Positions 18,675 to 27,061 of a stretch of DNA of 64,000 nucleotides are shown piece by piece; within the stretch, counting starts at the first letter, position 1; every line of letters begins with the position of its first letter. Both the position numbers and the translations under genes were made by a program. The notes beneath the pieces were generated by a model. The model saw only the letters and a list, made by a program, of their open reading frames with translations, searched no databases and had not been told where the DNA came from. This DNA comes from Aeoliella straminimaris (GTDB lineage: Bacteria; Planctomycetota; Planctomycetia; Pirellulales; Lacipirellulaceae). The DNA lies in the NCBI RefSeq assembly GCF_024054565.1, contig NZ_JAMXLR010000020.1:62001-126000 (forward strand), written 5' to 3'.

Positions 18675-19124
18675 GGAGCCAAGTATAGCAGACGGCCGTC
18701 GGAGAGACTCCAACGGGCAGAACGCTGAGGTCTTTGCTGCTGAGGTCGCGACACCGCCGGCAATTTGCCGCCAGTGCAACTTGCGTCGGGTGCATCGCCC
18801 AACGCGCCGTAGGAAATGGCCAAACTTGCGTCGGTCGTGAGAACCTCTGTAATTACTCAGCCCGCCAGTCCCACCGAATTAGGGGGCAACGGCGACCTCT
18901 TTCGGGCCCCTGCCAACTCCCCACGGTGTGCATCCCCTCAGCGACCTGGCGGCCGAATTCCAGCCTTTCCAGGCGTGACTCGCAGAGGCACCCGAAGGCG
19001 AGTGTCCAAGTACCCAGTGGTGCTGTTACCTTGGTCGGAAAGAGGATATGGAAGACGGGCAAATCTGTGTCGTCTGGCTACGGTCGCTGTCTGCCGATTG
19101 GTTTCGAAAAGCAGTAAGACGCGA
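18675..19124. other. Gene-free stretch upstream of the sigma factor
   Basis: About 450 bp without a credible gene. Short open frames here lack homology features and a ribosome binding site. It should contain the promoter of the ECF sigma/kinase unit close to 18700, but I see no clear -35/-10 pair. Confidence 0.5.
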
Positions 19125-19173
19125 GTGTAAAAAATTCGCCGTAGAGTTTGCCAGATCGTGTGATCTAATGAAG
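19125..19173 (+). promoter_or_regulatory. Bipartite conserved element, copy 1
   Basis: GTGTAAAAAATTCGCC (19125-19140), a 17-nt unrelated spacer, then GTGTGATCTAATGAAG (19158-19173). The same two boxes with the same 17-nt spacing occur at 50440-50488, with one mismatch in box 1 and three in box 2. The fixed spacing resembles a promoter or a two-part protein site. Function is unknown. Confidence 0.5.
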
Positions 19174-19247
19174 GGGCGCGATGCTATCTATTCCGCGCCA
19201 GGGGACGGGAGAACCGTGTGGTTGCGGGAGAAAGGGAGGGCAGAAGC

Positions 19248-19465
19248 GTTTTGGGACAACTTCGAGTTTTGGGCCACCTTGGGAGTTTTGGGGCCAGCAC
19301 GCTGAGTGGCTGGGGACTACTCTCGGAGTTTTGTCCCACCCTGCGGTTGGTTTGCCCTGGAAAACAAGTGGTTTCACCACTTGGGGGGTGACCAAAACCC
19401 GCTGGGTTTTGGGCCCATGGATGCGGATGGGGGATGTTGTGGAACAACTCGGGGGTGACCAAAAC
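19248..19465. repeat. GTTTTGG motif cluster 1
   Basis: GTTTTGGG begins at 19248, 19266, 19285 and 19406, GTTTTGTCCC at 19328, and the inverse CCAAAAC at 19392 and 19459. The first three are spaced 18-19 bp. The cluster begins 75 bp after bipartite element copy 1 and ends near the 3' end of the next minus-strand gene. Confidence 0.6.
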
Positions 19466-19485
19466 GCCGAGCGTCAGCGGGGTGG

Positions 19486-20010
19486 TTATTCCTCGGGCTG
19501 GGTGGCTGGCTCGTCCGTGGGCTCGGGCGGCGCCTCTGCTGCGGGGGGCGGTTGCTTGGCGTTGTCGAATTCTGGCGAGTTGACCCGGAAGTGGAGCAGT
19601 TTCCACTGGCCGGCTTCGTCCTTGAGCGTCGCCATGATGGTGCCGGGCCCTTTTTCGAATTCGGCGTTGTACGTCACTTCGATGGTGGAGTCGGAATTGT
19701 GTTGTTGAATGTTGAACGATTGAAGTGTTTTCGACTGCAGCTTGCCGAGCCGGGTGGCGATGGTGTCGCCCAGCTCCTGGAACTGCTGACGGCTGGTGAC
19801 AGCGCGGAACTCGCTGGTGGTCATCGTGTCGTAAGCCTGGCCCATGGTGTCGCCTTCGATGGCCGCGAACACCGCGTCGATTTGCGGATCGGCCGTCTTC
19901 GTGGCGTTGGAGAACCCCCAGTAGATCAAGCCGCCGCACAACGCAAGGCACACAATCCCCAGCACCACGATGACGACGATTACGACAACAACGGTGTTTC
20001 CCGGACGCAT
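19486..20010 (-). CDS. Small single-pass membrane protein, DUF4019/DUF3887-like (tentative)
   Basis: A 174-residue protein starting at ATG 20010. A very hydrophobic N-terminal helix (about 7-31, VVVVIVVIVVLGIVCLALCG) anchors a compact domain. This has helix-sheet features of small secreted folds (MTTSEFRAVTSRQQFQELGD; then IEVTYNAEFEKGPGTIMATL). The tail is Pro/Glu-rich (PPPAAEAPPEPTDEP). The pattern suggests the NTF2-like DUF4019/DUF3887 group, but this assignment is by eye only. The gene stands alone; its 3' end faces GTTTTGG cluster 1. No specific role can be assigned. Confidence 0.65.
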   Translation of the reverse strand: MRPGNTVVVVIVVIVVLGIVCLALCGGLIYWGFSNATKTADPQIDAVFAAIEGDTMGQAYDTMTTSEFRAVTSRQQFQELGDTIATRLGKLQSKTLQSFNIQQHNSDSTIEVTYNAEFEKGPGTIMATLKDEAGQWKLLHFRVNSPEFDNAKQPPPAAEAPPEPTDEPATQPEE

Positions 20011-20227
20011 GGTGGTGGGTCCTGCTTTCAGAGGGTTACGTACTGTCCGCACCGGCCGTGGTGCCAGCGCCAATATAACGCTCGGCCAATGGGGGCTGCA
20101 AACTGCATGGTCGCCATCCGATCGCAGGAGGTTTGCTGGAGGAATTGCCTGGCGCGCATGGCGAGCATTGCTGGCGATGCGATGCTGGGAATGCAGTGAA
20201 TTTACCGCAGAAATCCGAGAAAATTCC

Positions 20228-20255
20228 TTGGTTGGTGTAGTGCCACGAGTATAAT
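20228..20255 (+). promoter_or_regulatory. Candidate sigma70-type promoter
   Basis: TTGGTT (20228-20233), a 16-bp spacer, and a perfect TATAAT (20250-20255) point toward the dockerin/PEP-CTERM gene at 20514, leaving a leader of about 250 nt. The rest of the gene-free stretch 20011-20513 shows nothing else recognisable, apart from the presumed promoter of the minus-strand gene near 20030-20090. Confidence 0.35.
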
Positions 20256-20513
20256 CGCGGGCGACTCGTCAGGCGGTTGTGCGTCGTCAGCAGTCTTAGG
20301 CAACTGCTCGAACGCCGCGGTTATCGATCGTCCCCCTTGCGTACCTGGTGCGAACTGGCTGAGACCAGGTGGATCACGGACCCATACGCGAGGTCAACGG
20401 AACAGATTCTAATTAGCTGGTGGTGCGCTGCGGGGTTGCTGCAGTTGTCGCATCGCTGGCCATAGTTGTCCTCAGTCAGCCCGGCTGTAGCGCCAGGTAG
20501 AAAGAGCTGGACT

Positions 20514-21704
20514 ATGCCTCGTACTTACAGTGTTGTCTTGATGTTGCTGCTGACCTTCGCCAGCTCGGCGATGGGCACGGGCGTGCCGTACGTGTTGCTG
20601 CAGGGGGTCGACCGCGATCACGGCGACGACGACATCATGGACGAGCGGGTTAGCGGATTCACGATTCGGGTATCGTGGCGAAAGCTGCACAACGAAGGGT
20701 TCGCCTGGCTGGATGAGCAGATGGCGCGGGGCGAGCAGCTCGATCGCGATATCCAACTTCGCGTGATGGGTGGGGTGAATTCGCCACTCGACTTGCCTGG
20801 CGTGAGCTACTATCCGTTGGAGATCGACGAAGGCACCGAGCCGGAACTGGCCCCCGTGCCTTGGGATCCGCAGCTATTGAACCAGTGGGAATCGTTCGTC
20901 GAGCAGTTGGGAAACCGATATGCCGACACGCCGCGCCTGACCAGCGTGCACCTGCCAGGCTTTGCCCGTTCCTCGGAGATGCACATGACGGACCAGGTGA
21001 TGGCGCTGCCCGACTATTCGTCGCAGGCGCTGGCCGAAGCATGGGTGAACTTTGCCGATCCGGTGGTCGAGGCTTTTGACGATCAGAAGATCGTGCTGAA
21101 CTACGCCACGCCGTCGCAGGCACACATGGACCACTCCGATTCGGACTGGGTACTGGACGAGCTGATTGCCCGGGCCGGCACGCGGGCAGCGTTCCAGGCC
21201 AATGACCTGAGTGCCCGAGTGACGTTGGATCGCAGCAAGTACGAGACCCTGTTGCAGTTGAAGGAGCAGGGTTACTCCGTTGGCTTTCAGATGGTGAGCG
21301 GCAGCCAGCAGATTCGCTTCGGGGGCGAATTCGAAGAAGCCGTGGCCACCGGACTGCAAGCCGGCGCCGAGTGGTTGGAGTTCTATGTGAACGACACCGA
21401 GTACATTCCCACCGCAGGCGACTACAACTACGACGGCATCGTGGACATTGCCGACTATGTCCGCTGGCGCAATACGCTGGGGTCGACCATTGACTTGAGG
21501 GCGGATGGTTCGGGGAACCGGATCGTCGATGCGGCCGACTACGATGTCTGGAAGTCGCAGTTCGGTGCATCCGGCGCGGCCGCAGGCTCGGGAGGCGTGT
21601 CGCTGGTGCCCGAGCCGTCGATGGTTGGGTTATTAGCAACCGCGCTAGTGGCCGCGGGAGCGGCCTGCCGGGCACGATGGTTGACGTGGCGGCAACCGCG
21701 CTGA
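20514..21704 (+). CDS. Secreted glycoside-hydrolase-like protein with dockerin-like repeats and PEP-CTERM
   Basis: A 396-residue protein starting at ATG 20514, followed by a signal peptide (MPRTYSVVLMLLLTFASSAM). Residues about 25-300 look like a TIM-barrel glycosidase: an early strand GFTIRVSWRKL, a conserved-looking LRVMGGVNSPL, and a later GYSVGFQMVSGSQQIRFGG. No catalytic pair can be fixed by eye. Two EF-hand-like dockerin repeats follow (DYNYDGIVDIADYVRWRNTL; NRIVDAADYDVWKSQFG). The end is a PEP-CTERM signal (VPEP, hydrophobic helix, RARW). It is probably a cell-surface protein acting on or binding polysaccharide. Confidence 0.75.
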   Translation: MPRTYSVVLMLLLTFASSAMGTGVPYVLLQGVDRDHGDDDIMDERVSGFTIRVSWRKLHNEGFAWLDEQMARGEQLDRDIQLRVMGGVNSPLDLPGVSYYPLEIDEGTEPELAPVPWDPQLLNQWESFVEQLGNRYADTPRLTSVHLPGFARSSEMHMTDQVMALPDYSSQALAEAWVNFADPVVEAFDDQKIVLNYATPSQAHMDHSDSDWVLDELIARAGTRAAFQANDLSARVTLDRSKYETLLQLKEQGYSVGFQMVSGSQQIRFGGEFEEAVATGLQAGAEWLEFYVNDTEYIPTAGDYNYDGIVDIADYVRWRNTLGSTIDLRADGSGNRIVDAADYDVWKSQFGASGAAAGSGGVSLVPEPSMVGLLATALVAAGAACRARWLTWRQPR

Positions 21705-21914
21705 TAGCCGGTCCACCACTGCCGGCGTGCGACATTGGCAGATTCTAGTGATCGTGGCGATTTCTTTGCCGCCGTTGGGGGATTCGCCTGGAAATGGCAC
21801 CACGGTTGCACCCAGTTCCTTCTCTTCAGGCCGATGGGCACGCACCGCTTTGTGGAATGTTTCCCGGGCGGAGTCACCCCAGTCGGCAGTACTGAAAGAA
21901 GAGGAGGATTCGAA

Positions 21915-22247
21915 ATGCAGAAGCTCACAGCAACCGAACTCGACCGTGTGAAGCAGCAAGGCAAGAAATTCCTGCTGGTCAATACTTTGGACGAGTCGAA
22001 ATTCGATCAAACCAAGATCGAAGGGGCGGTGAACATTCCGCAGCAGAGCGACGACTTCGTGGATCGTGTGGAGCAGCAAGCGGGCGGTAAGGACCAGCCC
22101 GTCGTGGTGTACTGCGCCAGTACGGAGTGTTCGTCGTCGACGCAGGCTGCTGAGAAACTGGAGCAGGCTGGCTTTTCGAATGTGTACGACTTCGAAGCCG
22201 GCGTGGAAGGTTGGAAAGAAACCGGCCACCGTCTGGCCGGCGTGTGA
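21915..22247 (+). CDS. Rhodanese-like domain protein
   Basis: A 110-residue protein; the ATG at 21915 is fixed by a strong ribosome binding site (GAGGAGG, 21901-21907). It is a single rhodanese domain: FLLVNTLDESKFDQTKIEGA, then VVVYCASTECSSST with the catalytic-loop Cys, then GFSNVYDFEAGVEGWKETGH. Single-domain rhodaneses transfer sulfane sulfur or act as sulfur carriers in the cytoplasm. No signal peptide is present. It precedes the superoxide dismutase gene by 136 bp on the same strand; co-transcription is possible but not shown. Confidence 0.9.
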   Translation: MQKLTATELDRVKQQGKKFLLVNTLDESKFDQTKIEGAVNIPQQSDDFVDRVEQQAGGKDQPVVVYCASTECSSSTQAAEKLEQAGFSNVYDFEAGVEGWKETGHRLAGV

Positions 22248-22383
22248 GGGCCGCAGGCTCCGCCGCCCGACAACCACAAGCTGCCCAATCGGCTGAGCGA
22301 GTCTCCGCTGGTTGAGCAGCTTTGAGTTCAGCGACGCTAATTGAACAGATTTGACTCAACACAACGAATAAGGAGACCAAGAC

Positions 22384-22953
22384 ATGGTACGCAGTTTTAC
22401 AACCCTGGCCGCCGTCGCCTCCCTGGCCCTACTGGTGGGCTGCGAAAACGAACCCGGCTCGATGCAAAGCGGGGACAACAACATGACGACTGAAAGCCCC
22501 GGCGAGGATCAAACGATTACGGCCGTATGCAAGCTGGAGCCCATTGGCGAGAGCGGCGCTGAAGGGTCGCTGAATTTCAAGCAAGAGGGGGACACGGTAA
22601 CGATCACCGGCACCATCACTGGGCTCGAGCCTGGCATGCATGGTTTTCACGTTCATGAGACCGGCGACCTGTCCGACAAGCAGGCTGGCAAATCGGCCGG
22701 CGGGCACTTCAACCCCACCGACGCCCCGCATGGCAAGCCTGCGGATGAAAACCGTCACGTAGGCGATCTGGGCAACATCGAAGCGAACGACCAGGGTGTC
22801 GCCGATGTAGATATCGAGGACACCGTAATCAGCCTGGACGGACCCCAGACCATCGTCGGTCGGGCGATCGTGGTTCATGCTGGTGAAGACCAGTTCACCC
22901 AACCGACAGGCGATGCTGGAGCGCGCGTGGCGTTCGGTGTCATTGAGCAGTAA
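22384..22953 (+). CDS. sodC: Cu/Zn superoxide dismutase, lipoprotein form
   Basis: A 189-residue protein with a lipoprotein signal (LALLVGC, Cys20) and a strong AAGGAG site at 22370. The mature part has the SodC metal ligands: MHGFHVHE (two His), SAGGHFNP (His), APHGKP (His), RHVGDLGN (His and Asp) and VVHAGED (His). The active-site Arg is in GDAGARVAFG. It would dismutate superoxide at the cell envelope. Unusually, the two Cys of the conserved intrasubunit disulfide are absent: GDLSDKQ replaces the first, and Phe replaces Cys in RVAFGVIE. The only Cys left in the mature part is in TAVCKL. Confidence 0.93.
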   Translation: MVRSFTTLAAVASLALLVGCENEPGSMQSGDNNMTTESPGEDQTITAVCKLEPIGESGAEGSLNFKQEGDTVTITGTITGLEPGMHGFHVHETGDLSDKQAGKSAGGHFNPTDAPHGKPADENRHVGDLGNIEANDQGVADVDIEDTVISLDGPQTIVGRAIVVHAGEDQFTQPTGDAGARVAFGVIEQ

Positions 22954-23007
22954 AGCCGACGCGGCAGCGATCCCGACCTGTGAGAAGGATGGGCCGGTGC
23001 CCGAGAC

Positions 23008-23637
23008 TTAGGTAGCCTTGCGGGCTTCCACCGGACGGTGAGCCTTGAGGCGATGGGCCGCACCATTGGCGAGCGAGATGTCGGGCTGGTCGAGGAATGT
23101 GTTGAGTTGTGAAAACTCGACCAGCTCGGCCAGACCGGCTTCGGCCATTTCGCGACCCGAGACGTACCGTCCAGGCGTGATCCAGTTCGACATGGTGTCG
23201 TGCGATACCTGGAACAGGTCGGCCAGCAGCTTGTCCATGTCCTTTTCGAGCGTCCCGAAATGGCGCGCCCATTCGGCAGCTTCGGCCAGGCCCACGTTCT
23301 CTTCGCTTTGCCACCGCATAGGATGGAACAATAGAACGCTGAACGGCGTGACGACGCGGCGCTGGCACGCGGCGAAGGGCCAGAGCGCGGCGCTAGAGCA
23401 CTCGCCCGTGACGATGCCGGTGACGTTGAGCCGACGAATGCGGATGAGCGTCATCAGGCTCATGGCGCAGTAGGGGCTTCCACCGGGCGAGTCGAAGTAG
23501 ATGGTGCAGCTGCCGCCGGGCTCAATTCCCAGCAGCTTATCAGTTAACTCGGACTCGTTGTCGGTGAGGTCCCCAACGATGGCGATTTCCAGCGGCCCCT
23601 CGTCTTGCTGTTCGTCCTGGTGTTCCTGACCTGCCAT
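23008..23637 (-). CDS. ClpP-fold serine protease-like protein
   Basis: A 209-residue protein starting at ATG 23637. It has the crotonase/ClpP fold markers: IAIVGDLTDNESE, CTIYFDSPGGSPYCAMSL (oxyanion Gly pair), the nucleophile elbow TGECSSAALWPFAAC, and a candidate His in VLLFHPMRW. The nucleophile loop departs from the usual GxAASM of ClpP, so it is a divergent member and may not pair with a Clp ATPase. No signal peptide is visible. It faces the sodC gene with 54 bp between the stops and stands alone on its strand. Confidence 0.8.
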   Translation of the reverse strand: MAGQEHQDEQQDEGPLEIAIVGDLTDNESELTDKLLGIEPGGSCTIYFDSPGGSPYCAMSLMTLIRIRRLNVTGIVTGECSSAALWPFAACQRRVVTPFSVLLFHPMRWQSEENVGLAEAAEWARHFGTLEKDMDKLLADLFQVSHDTMSNWITPGRYVSGREMAEAGLAELVEFSQLNTFLDQPDISLANGAAHRLKAHRPVEARKAT

Positions 23638-24074
23638 CTACAATGTTCCCCTAAATCGGCTATCGAATGAGACAAGCGAAATGCGACCGATGGGGCCGCC
23701 TTACAATTCTGCCCCGTATTCAAGCCTTCATTTTACGAGACGGGGAGATTTTCCGCCATGGATTGTTGGGAAGCCGGGGGCCGAAAATCCTTTGCCAGCC
23801 GGCAAATTCGGCCTAATTGGTGCCGCCGTTGCGCGGAACCGGACATCTGGGACCCAAATGCTGGTAAAGGAAGGCGTCAAACCAGCGCAAATCGCTGGTA
23901 TTTCTTCATTTACGGCCCTCTCCGCAATATACTGAAACAGGGGGGAAGAAGTGCAAGGAGGACGACTGGCAGGGTAGTGACATGTAGCCAGGTGCCACGG
24001 GCGGTACAAATCCAGGCTGCCATGGCTGAAGAGCATTTCGAATTTGTAATCGCAAGGTTTTGTCGAACGGGATC
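23638..24074. other. Gene-free divergent intergenic region
   Basis: Lies between the divergent ClpP-like and GYF_2 genes and must hold both promoters. I see no clear promoter, repeat or structured RNA. A 120-codon open frame here lacks a start site and any domain feature. Confidence 0.5.
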
Positions 24075-24995
24075 ATGGGTATTCGCTTCGCCTGCCCGAA
24101 TGGCCATCCACTGCATGTAAAAGCCGAATTGGCTGGCAAGCGTGGCATCTGCCCCGAGTGCCAGGTGCGGTTTGTCATTCCACAGCCAACAGGACAATCC
24201 AGTTCGGCACCGTCGCCAGAACCGGCCCGTCAGGCTGCCGCCAAGCCCTCGGGGGCTCTTCAGCAGCCAGATTCCGCTGCGAATCCGGCCGTGGCGACCG
24301 CTGCAAAGTCGTCGGCCGCAGCGCCCGCTTCGCCGACTCCGGCCCCCGTCGCTGCACCTCCTCAGCCCTCGGCTGCACCGTCATCCTCGCCCCCTGCCCC
24401 GACCGATCCATCGCTGCCGCCGACCTCGGCACCGGCAGAACAGCCGTTATGGTACGTTCGACCTGCCTCGGGTGGACAGTTTGGCCCGGCCGACGACGCC
24501 CTGGTGCATCAATGGGCGGGCGAAGGCCGTCTGGCAGCCGACAGCTACGTGTGGCGGACCGGCTGGCCCGATTGGCGACTTGCCAGCGCAGTGCCGGAGC
24601 ATTTCCCCCAATTGGCCAGCACAGCGGCTCCCACCACTGCGATACCTCCGACAAACGACTACAATGAGGCCAATTCGTCCGGCGGCACCTCCTCGCCCGA
24701 GGCAGCCGACGTTTCGCTGGCCACCGCCCGGTACCGCCGGCGAAAGATGCGCTCGAAGCGTAGCCAGCAATTGGCCGCGGCGGTACTGATCCTGCTAACC
24801 ATAATCCTGGCAGGAGTGCTGGTTTGGGTGCTGGCCAGCAGTACCAGCGAGCCCGACGCGGACAACGCGGTTCCACCCCCCACCACAGAACAACCCGCCG
24901 CGCCTGCGGACGCCGCCACGAACGAGGCGGATGAGCCGGCCATGGAGGATGGCGAGATGGACGACAACGAGGCAATGGACGCCGCCGACCAGTAA
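24075..24995 (+). CDS. Zinc-ribbon and GYF_2 domain membrane protein
   Basis: A 306-residue protein starting at ATG 24075. The N-terminus is a zinc-ribbon-like segment (FACPNGHPLHV...GICPECQVRF). A Pro/Ala/Ser-rich linker of about 80 residues follows. A GYF_2 domain then begins at about residue 126: WYVRPASGGQFGPADDALVH, WAGEGRLAADSYVWRTGWPDW. One membrane helix lies near 236-258 (LAAAVLILLTIILAGVLVWV) and an acidic tail closes the protein. GYF_2 domains are common in planctomycete membrane proteins and are thought to bind peptides. No partner is evident from the neighbours. Confidence 0.85.
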   Translation: MGIRFACPNGHPLHVKAELAGKRGICPECQVRFVIPQPTGQSSSAPSPEPARQAAAKPSGALQQPDSAANPAVATAAKSSAAAPASPTPAPVAAPPQPSAAPSSSPPAPTDPSLPPTSAPAEQPLWYVRPASGGQFGPADDALVHQWAGEGRLAADSYVWRTGWPDWRLASAVPEHFPQLASTAAPTTAIPPTNDYNEANSSGGTSSPEAADVSLATARYRRRKMRSKRSQQLAAAVLILLTIILAGVLVWVLASSTSEPDADNAVPPPTTEQPAAPADAATNEADEPAMEDGEMDDNEAMDAADQ

Positions 24996-25109
24996 AGTTC
25001 GCCCGCAAGGCGAACGCTTCCCCGGCCGCTTCAGGTGTCGAGTGAGTTAGTCGACCTGAAAGCTTGGTGTGTCAGGAAGTGACCTTTGCCCCATAGCTTG
25101 AGAATCCCA

Positions 25110-25871
25110 ATGACATCGCAATGCTGCAAGCAAGCAATATCGCTACTGGTGATGGCAGGGTGCCTGCTCGTTTTCAACTCGCCAGCCACCGCGGCGCAAG
25201 ACGAGGTCGCCGCCAAGCCGAACGAGGTGGACGTGCCCGAAGCCACCGAAGATGCTACGCAGGAAGAGTCCGACGAAGCCACCAAGCCGGACGAACCCAA
25301 GCTGCAAACCTTGTTGGTGAAAGATAGACGGTTGCGGCTCAAGGTGCCTGCTCGCTGGAAGGTCGTGAAACCTCGCAACAATGTTGTCGAGCTGGAACTC
25401 TCGATCTCGCCGCTCGACGAGAAGGATCAACCGCCAGTGGATCCGGCAGACGAAAGGTCGCCACCGCGGCGAGGACGGATGACCGTGATGGGGGCGGGGG
25501 GCGACGTCGACACGAACATCCGCAACTGGATAGGGCAATTCCGCTTAGGCCGCGACGCCGATGGAAAAGACGCCATGCGACGCGATCGCCGCCGACTCCG
25601 CGGGGCAATTGCCCACGTACTGGATATCACCGGCACCTATTTCGACAGCCCGCACGGACAACGAGGTCCGAAGGTCGAACTGCCCGACTACCGAATGCTG
25701 GGCGCGGTGATCGAGATCGAAGGGGCAGGCAGCTACTACGTGAAGTTCTACGGCCCCGCCAAGATTGTCGAGGAGAATCGCGAGGCATTCGAAGAGATGC
25801 TCTCGAGCCTCGAGATCGCTCCGGAGCCGATTGAAGAGCCGGCCCCAGAAGCTGACCCCCAAGAGAGCTAG
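25110..25871 (+). CDS. Secreted protein of unknown function
   Basis: A 253-residue protein starting at ATG 25110 with a signal peptide (SLLVMAGCLLVFNSPATA). After an acidic low-complexity stretch (about 30-70) comes one domain: LRLKVPARWKVVKPRNNVVE, RMTVMGAGGDVDTNIRNWIG, AIEIEGAGSYYVKFYGPA-like strands, and a helix with REAFEEMLSSL. The last part resembles the PsbP/Mog1-like segments in which fitness proteins end (FxxML.S). The tail is Pro/Glu-rich. No catalytic motif is seen. It precedes the dGTPase-like gene by 77 bp on the same strand. Confidence 0.7.
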   Translation: MTSQCCKQAISLLVMAGCLLVFNSPATAAQDEVAAKPNEVDVPEATEDATQEESDEATKPDEPKLQTLLVKDRRLRLKVPARWKVVKPRNNVVELELSISPLDEKDQPPVDPADERSPPRRGRMTVMGAGGDVDTNIRNWIGQFRLGRDADGKDAMRRDRRRLRGAIAHVLDITGTYFDSPHGQRGPKVELPDYRMLGAVIEIEGAGSYYVKFYGPAKIVEENREAFEEMLSSLEIAPEPIEEPAPEADPQES

Positions 25872-25948
25872 TGTCTGGACTTGCTCGTGGTTTGTCCTGT
25901 ACAAATCTGCCTTTCAACCACAGCCGGGACCCCCGCTGCCAATAGACC

Positions 25949-27061
25949 ATGCAAACTTCGCCACCGATGGATCGGGAATCTCTGCTGCTGGCACCGTACG
26001 CGATGCGAAGCGAGCATTCGGCAGGGCGAAAGTACCCTGAGACGTCGCACCCCTATCGCTCTGCATTTCAGCGCGATCGCGACCGCATTACGCATTGCGC
26101 GGCCTTTCGTCGGTTGAGCCACAAAACACAGGTCTTTACTGGTGAGTTGGGCGATTACCACCGGAGCCGGCTGACGCACACGCTGGAGGTCGCTTCCATC
26201 GCTCGCACGATGGCCCGGGCACTCGCCCTGAATGAAGACTTGGTAGAGGCCCTGGCTCTGATGCACGACATTGGCCACCCACCGTTCGGGCACGCTGGCG
26301 AGGATGTGCTGGACGAGCGGCTGGCGGGGCTCGGGGGGTTCAATCACAACGCCCAGGCACTGCGTATCGTGGAGCAGCTGGAGATTCGCTACCCGAAGTT
26401 TCCCGGTCTCAATTTGTCGCAGGAAGTGCTGGAGGGGCAGCGGCGCCGAGCCAACAAAAGCGAAATGGCGACCGCCGCTGCATCGCAACCGCCGCTAGAA
26501 GTGCAAGTGGTAGACGCCGCCGATAGCGTCGCCTACGACGCCCATGATGCCGACGACGCCTTGGAACTGGGGCTGCTAACACTGGATGAACTAAATGAGA
26601 TCACCCTCTGGCGTGAGGCGGCCGAGCGAGTGCGCGACAGGTACGACGGACTGACGAACCTCGAGCTACGCCGGGCTGTGATTCATGAGCTTATCGACGC
26701 GGCCGTGAGCGACATGGTAAAGCTCGCCGAGTCGCGGATCGAACAGCTCGAAATCTCGAGCGTGGACGAGGTTCGGAGTGTGCCACCGCTGCTCACTCCC
26801 CCCAGCGGCATGGCCGAAAAGAAGCAAGAGCTGCAATCGTTCTTGTTCCAGCGAGTGTATCGGCATGCCGATGTGCTGGCGCAACGCGAGACAACCAACC
26901 ACGAACTGGGGCGTCTGTTCGACCACTACCTGAAGCACCCGCAACGATTGCCGACGTTTTACGAGCGGATTGCCGGCGAAGCGGGTTTGCCACGGGCCGT
27001 AGCCGACTGGGTATCGAGCCACACCGATCGATCGGCCCGGGAGGCCTACCAGCAACTATGA
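25949..27061 (+). CDS. dGTP triphosphohydrolase-like HD-domain protein
   Basis: A 370-residue cytoplasmic protein. The N-terminal RSAFQRDRDRITHCAAFRRL and KTQVFTGELGDYHRSRLTHT are typical of dGTPase-type proteins. Metal ligands are in SRLTHTLEVA (His), ALMHDIGHPPFGH (His-Asp) and VVDAADSVAYDAHD (Asp). Such enzymes hydrolyse dNTPs to nucleosides and tripolyphosphate, or act as nucleotide-regulated HD hydrolases. The stop overlaps the following glycosyltransferase ATG by 4 bp. This couples translation of the two, although their functions seem unrelated. Confidence 0.9.
   Translation: MQTSPPMDRESLLLAPYAMRSEHSAGRKYPETSHPYRSAFQRDRDRITHCAAFRRLSHKTQVFTGELGDYHRSRLTHTLEVASIARTMARALALNEDLVEALALMHDIGHPPFGHAGEDVLDERLAGLGGFNHNAQALRIVEQLEIRYPKFPGLNLSQEVLEGQRRRANKSEMATAAASQPPLEVQVVDAADSVAYDAHDADDALELGLLTLDELNEITLWREAAERVRDRYDGLTNLELRRAVIHELIDAAVSDMVKLAESRIEQLEISSVDEVRSVPPLLTPPSGMAEKKQELQSFLFQRVYRHADVLAQRETTNHELGRLFDHYLKHPQRLPTFYERIAGEAGLPRAVADWVSSHTDRSAREAYQQL

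Noticed and set aside
19048..19305. 85-codon plus-strand open frame containing the two-box element
   Set aside because: Its protein reading resembles the 50.4-kb copy only over about 16 residues, and that copy is not in an open frame, so a DNA element is more likely.
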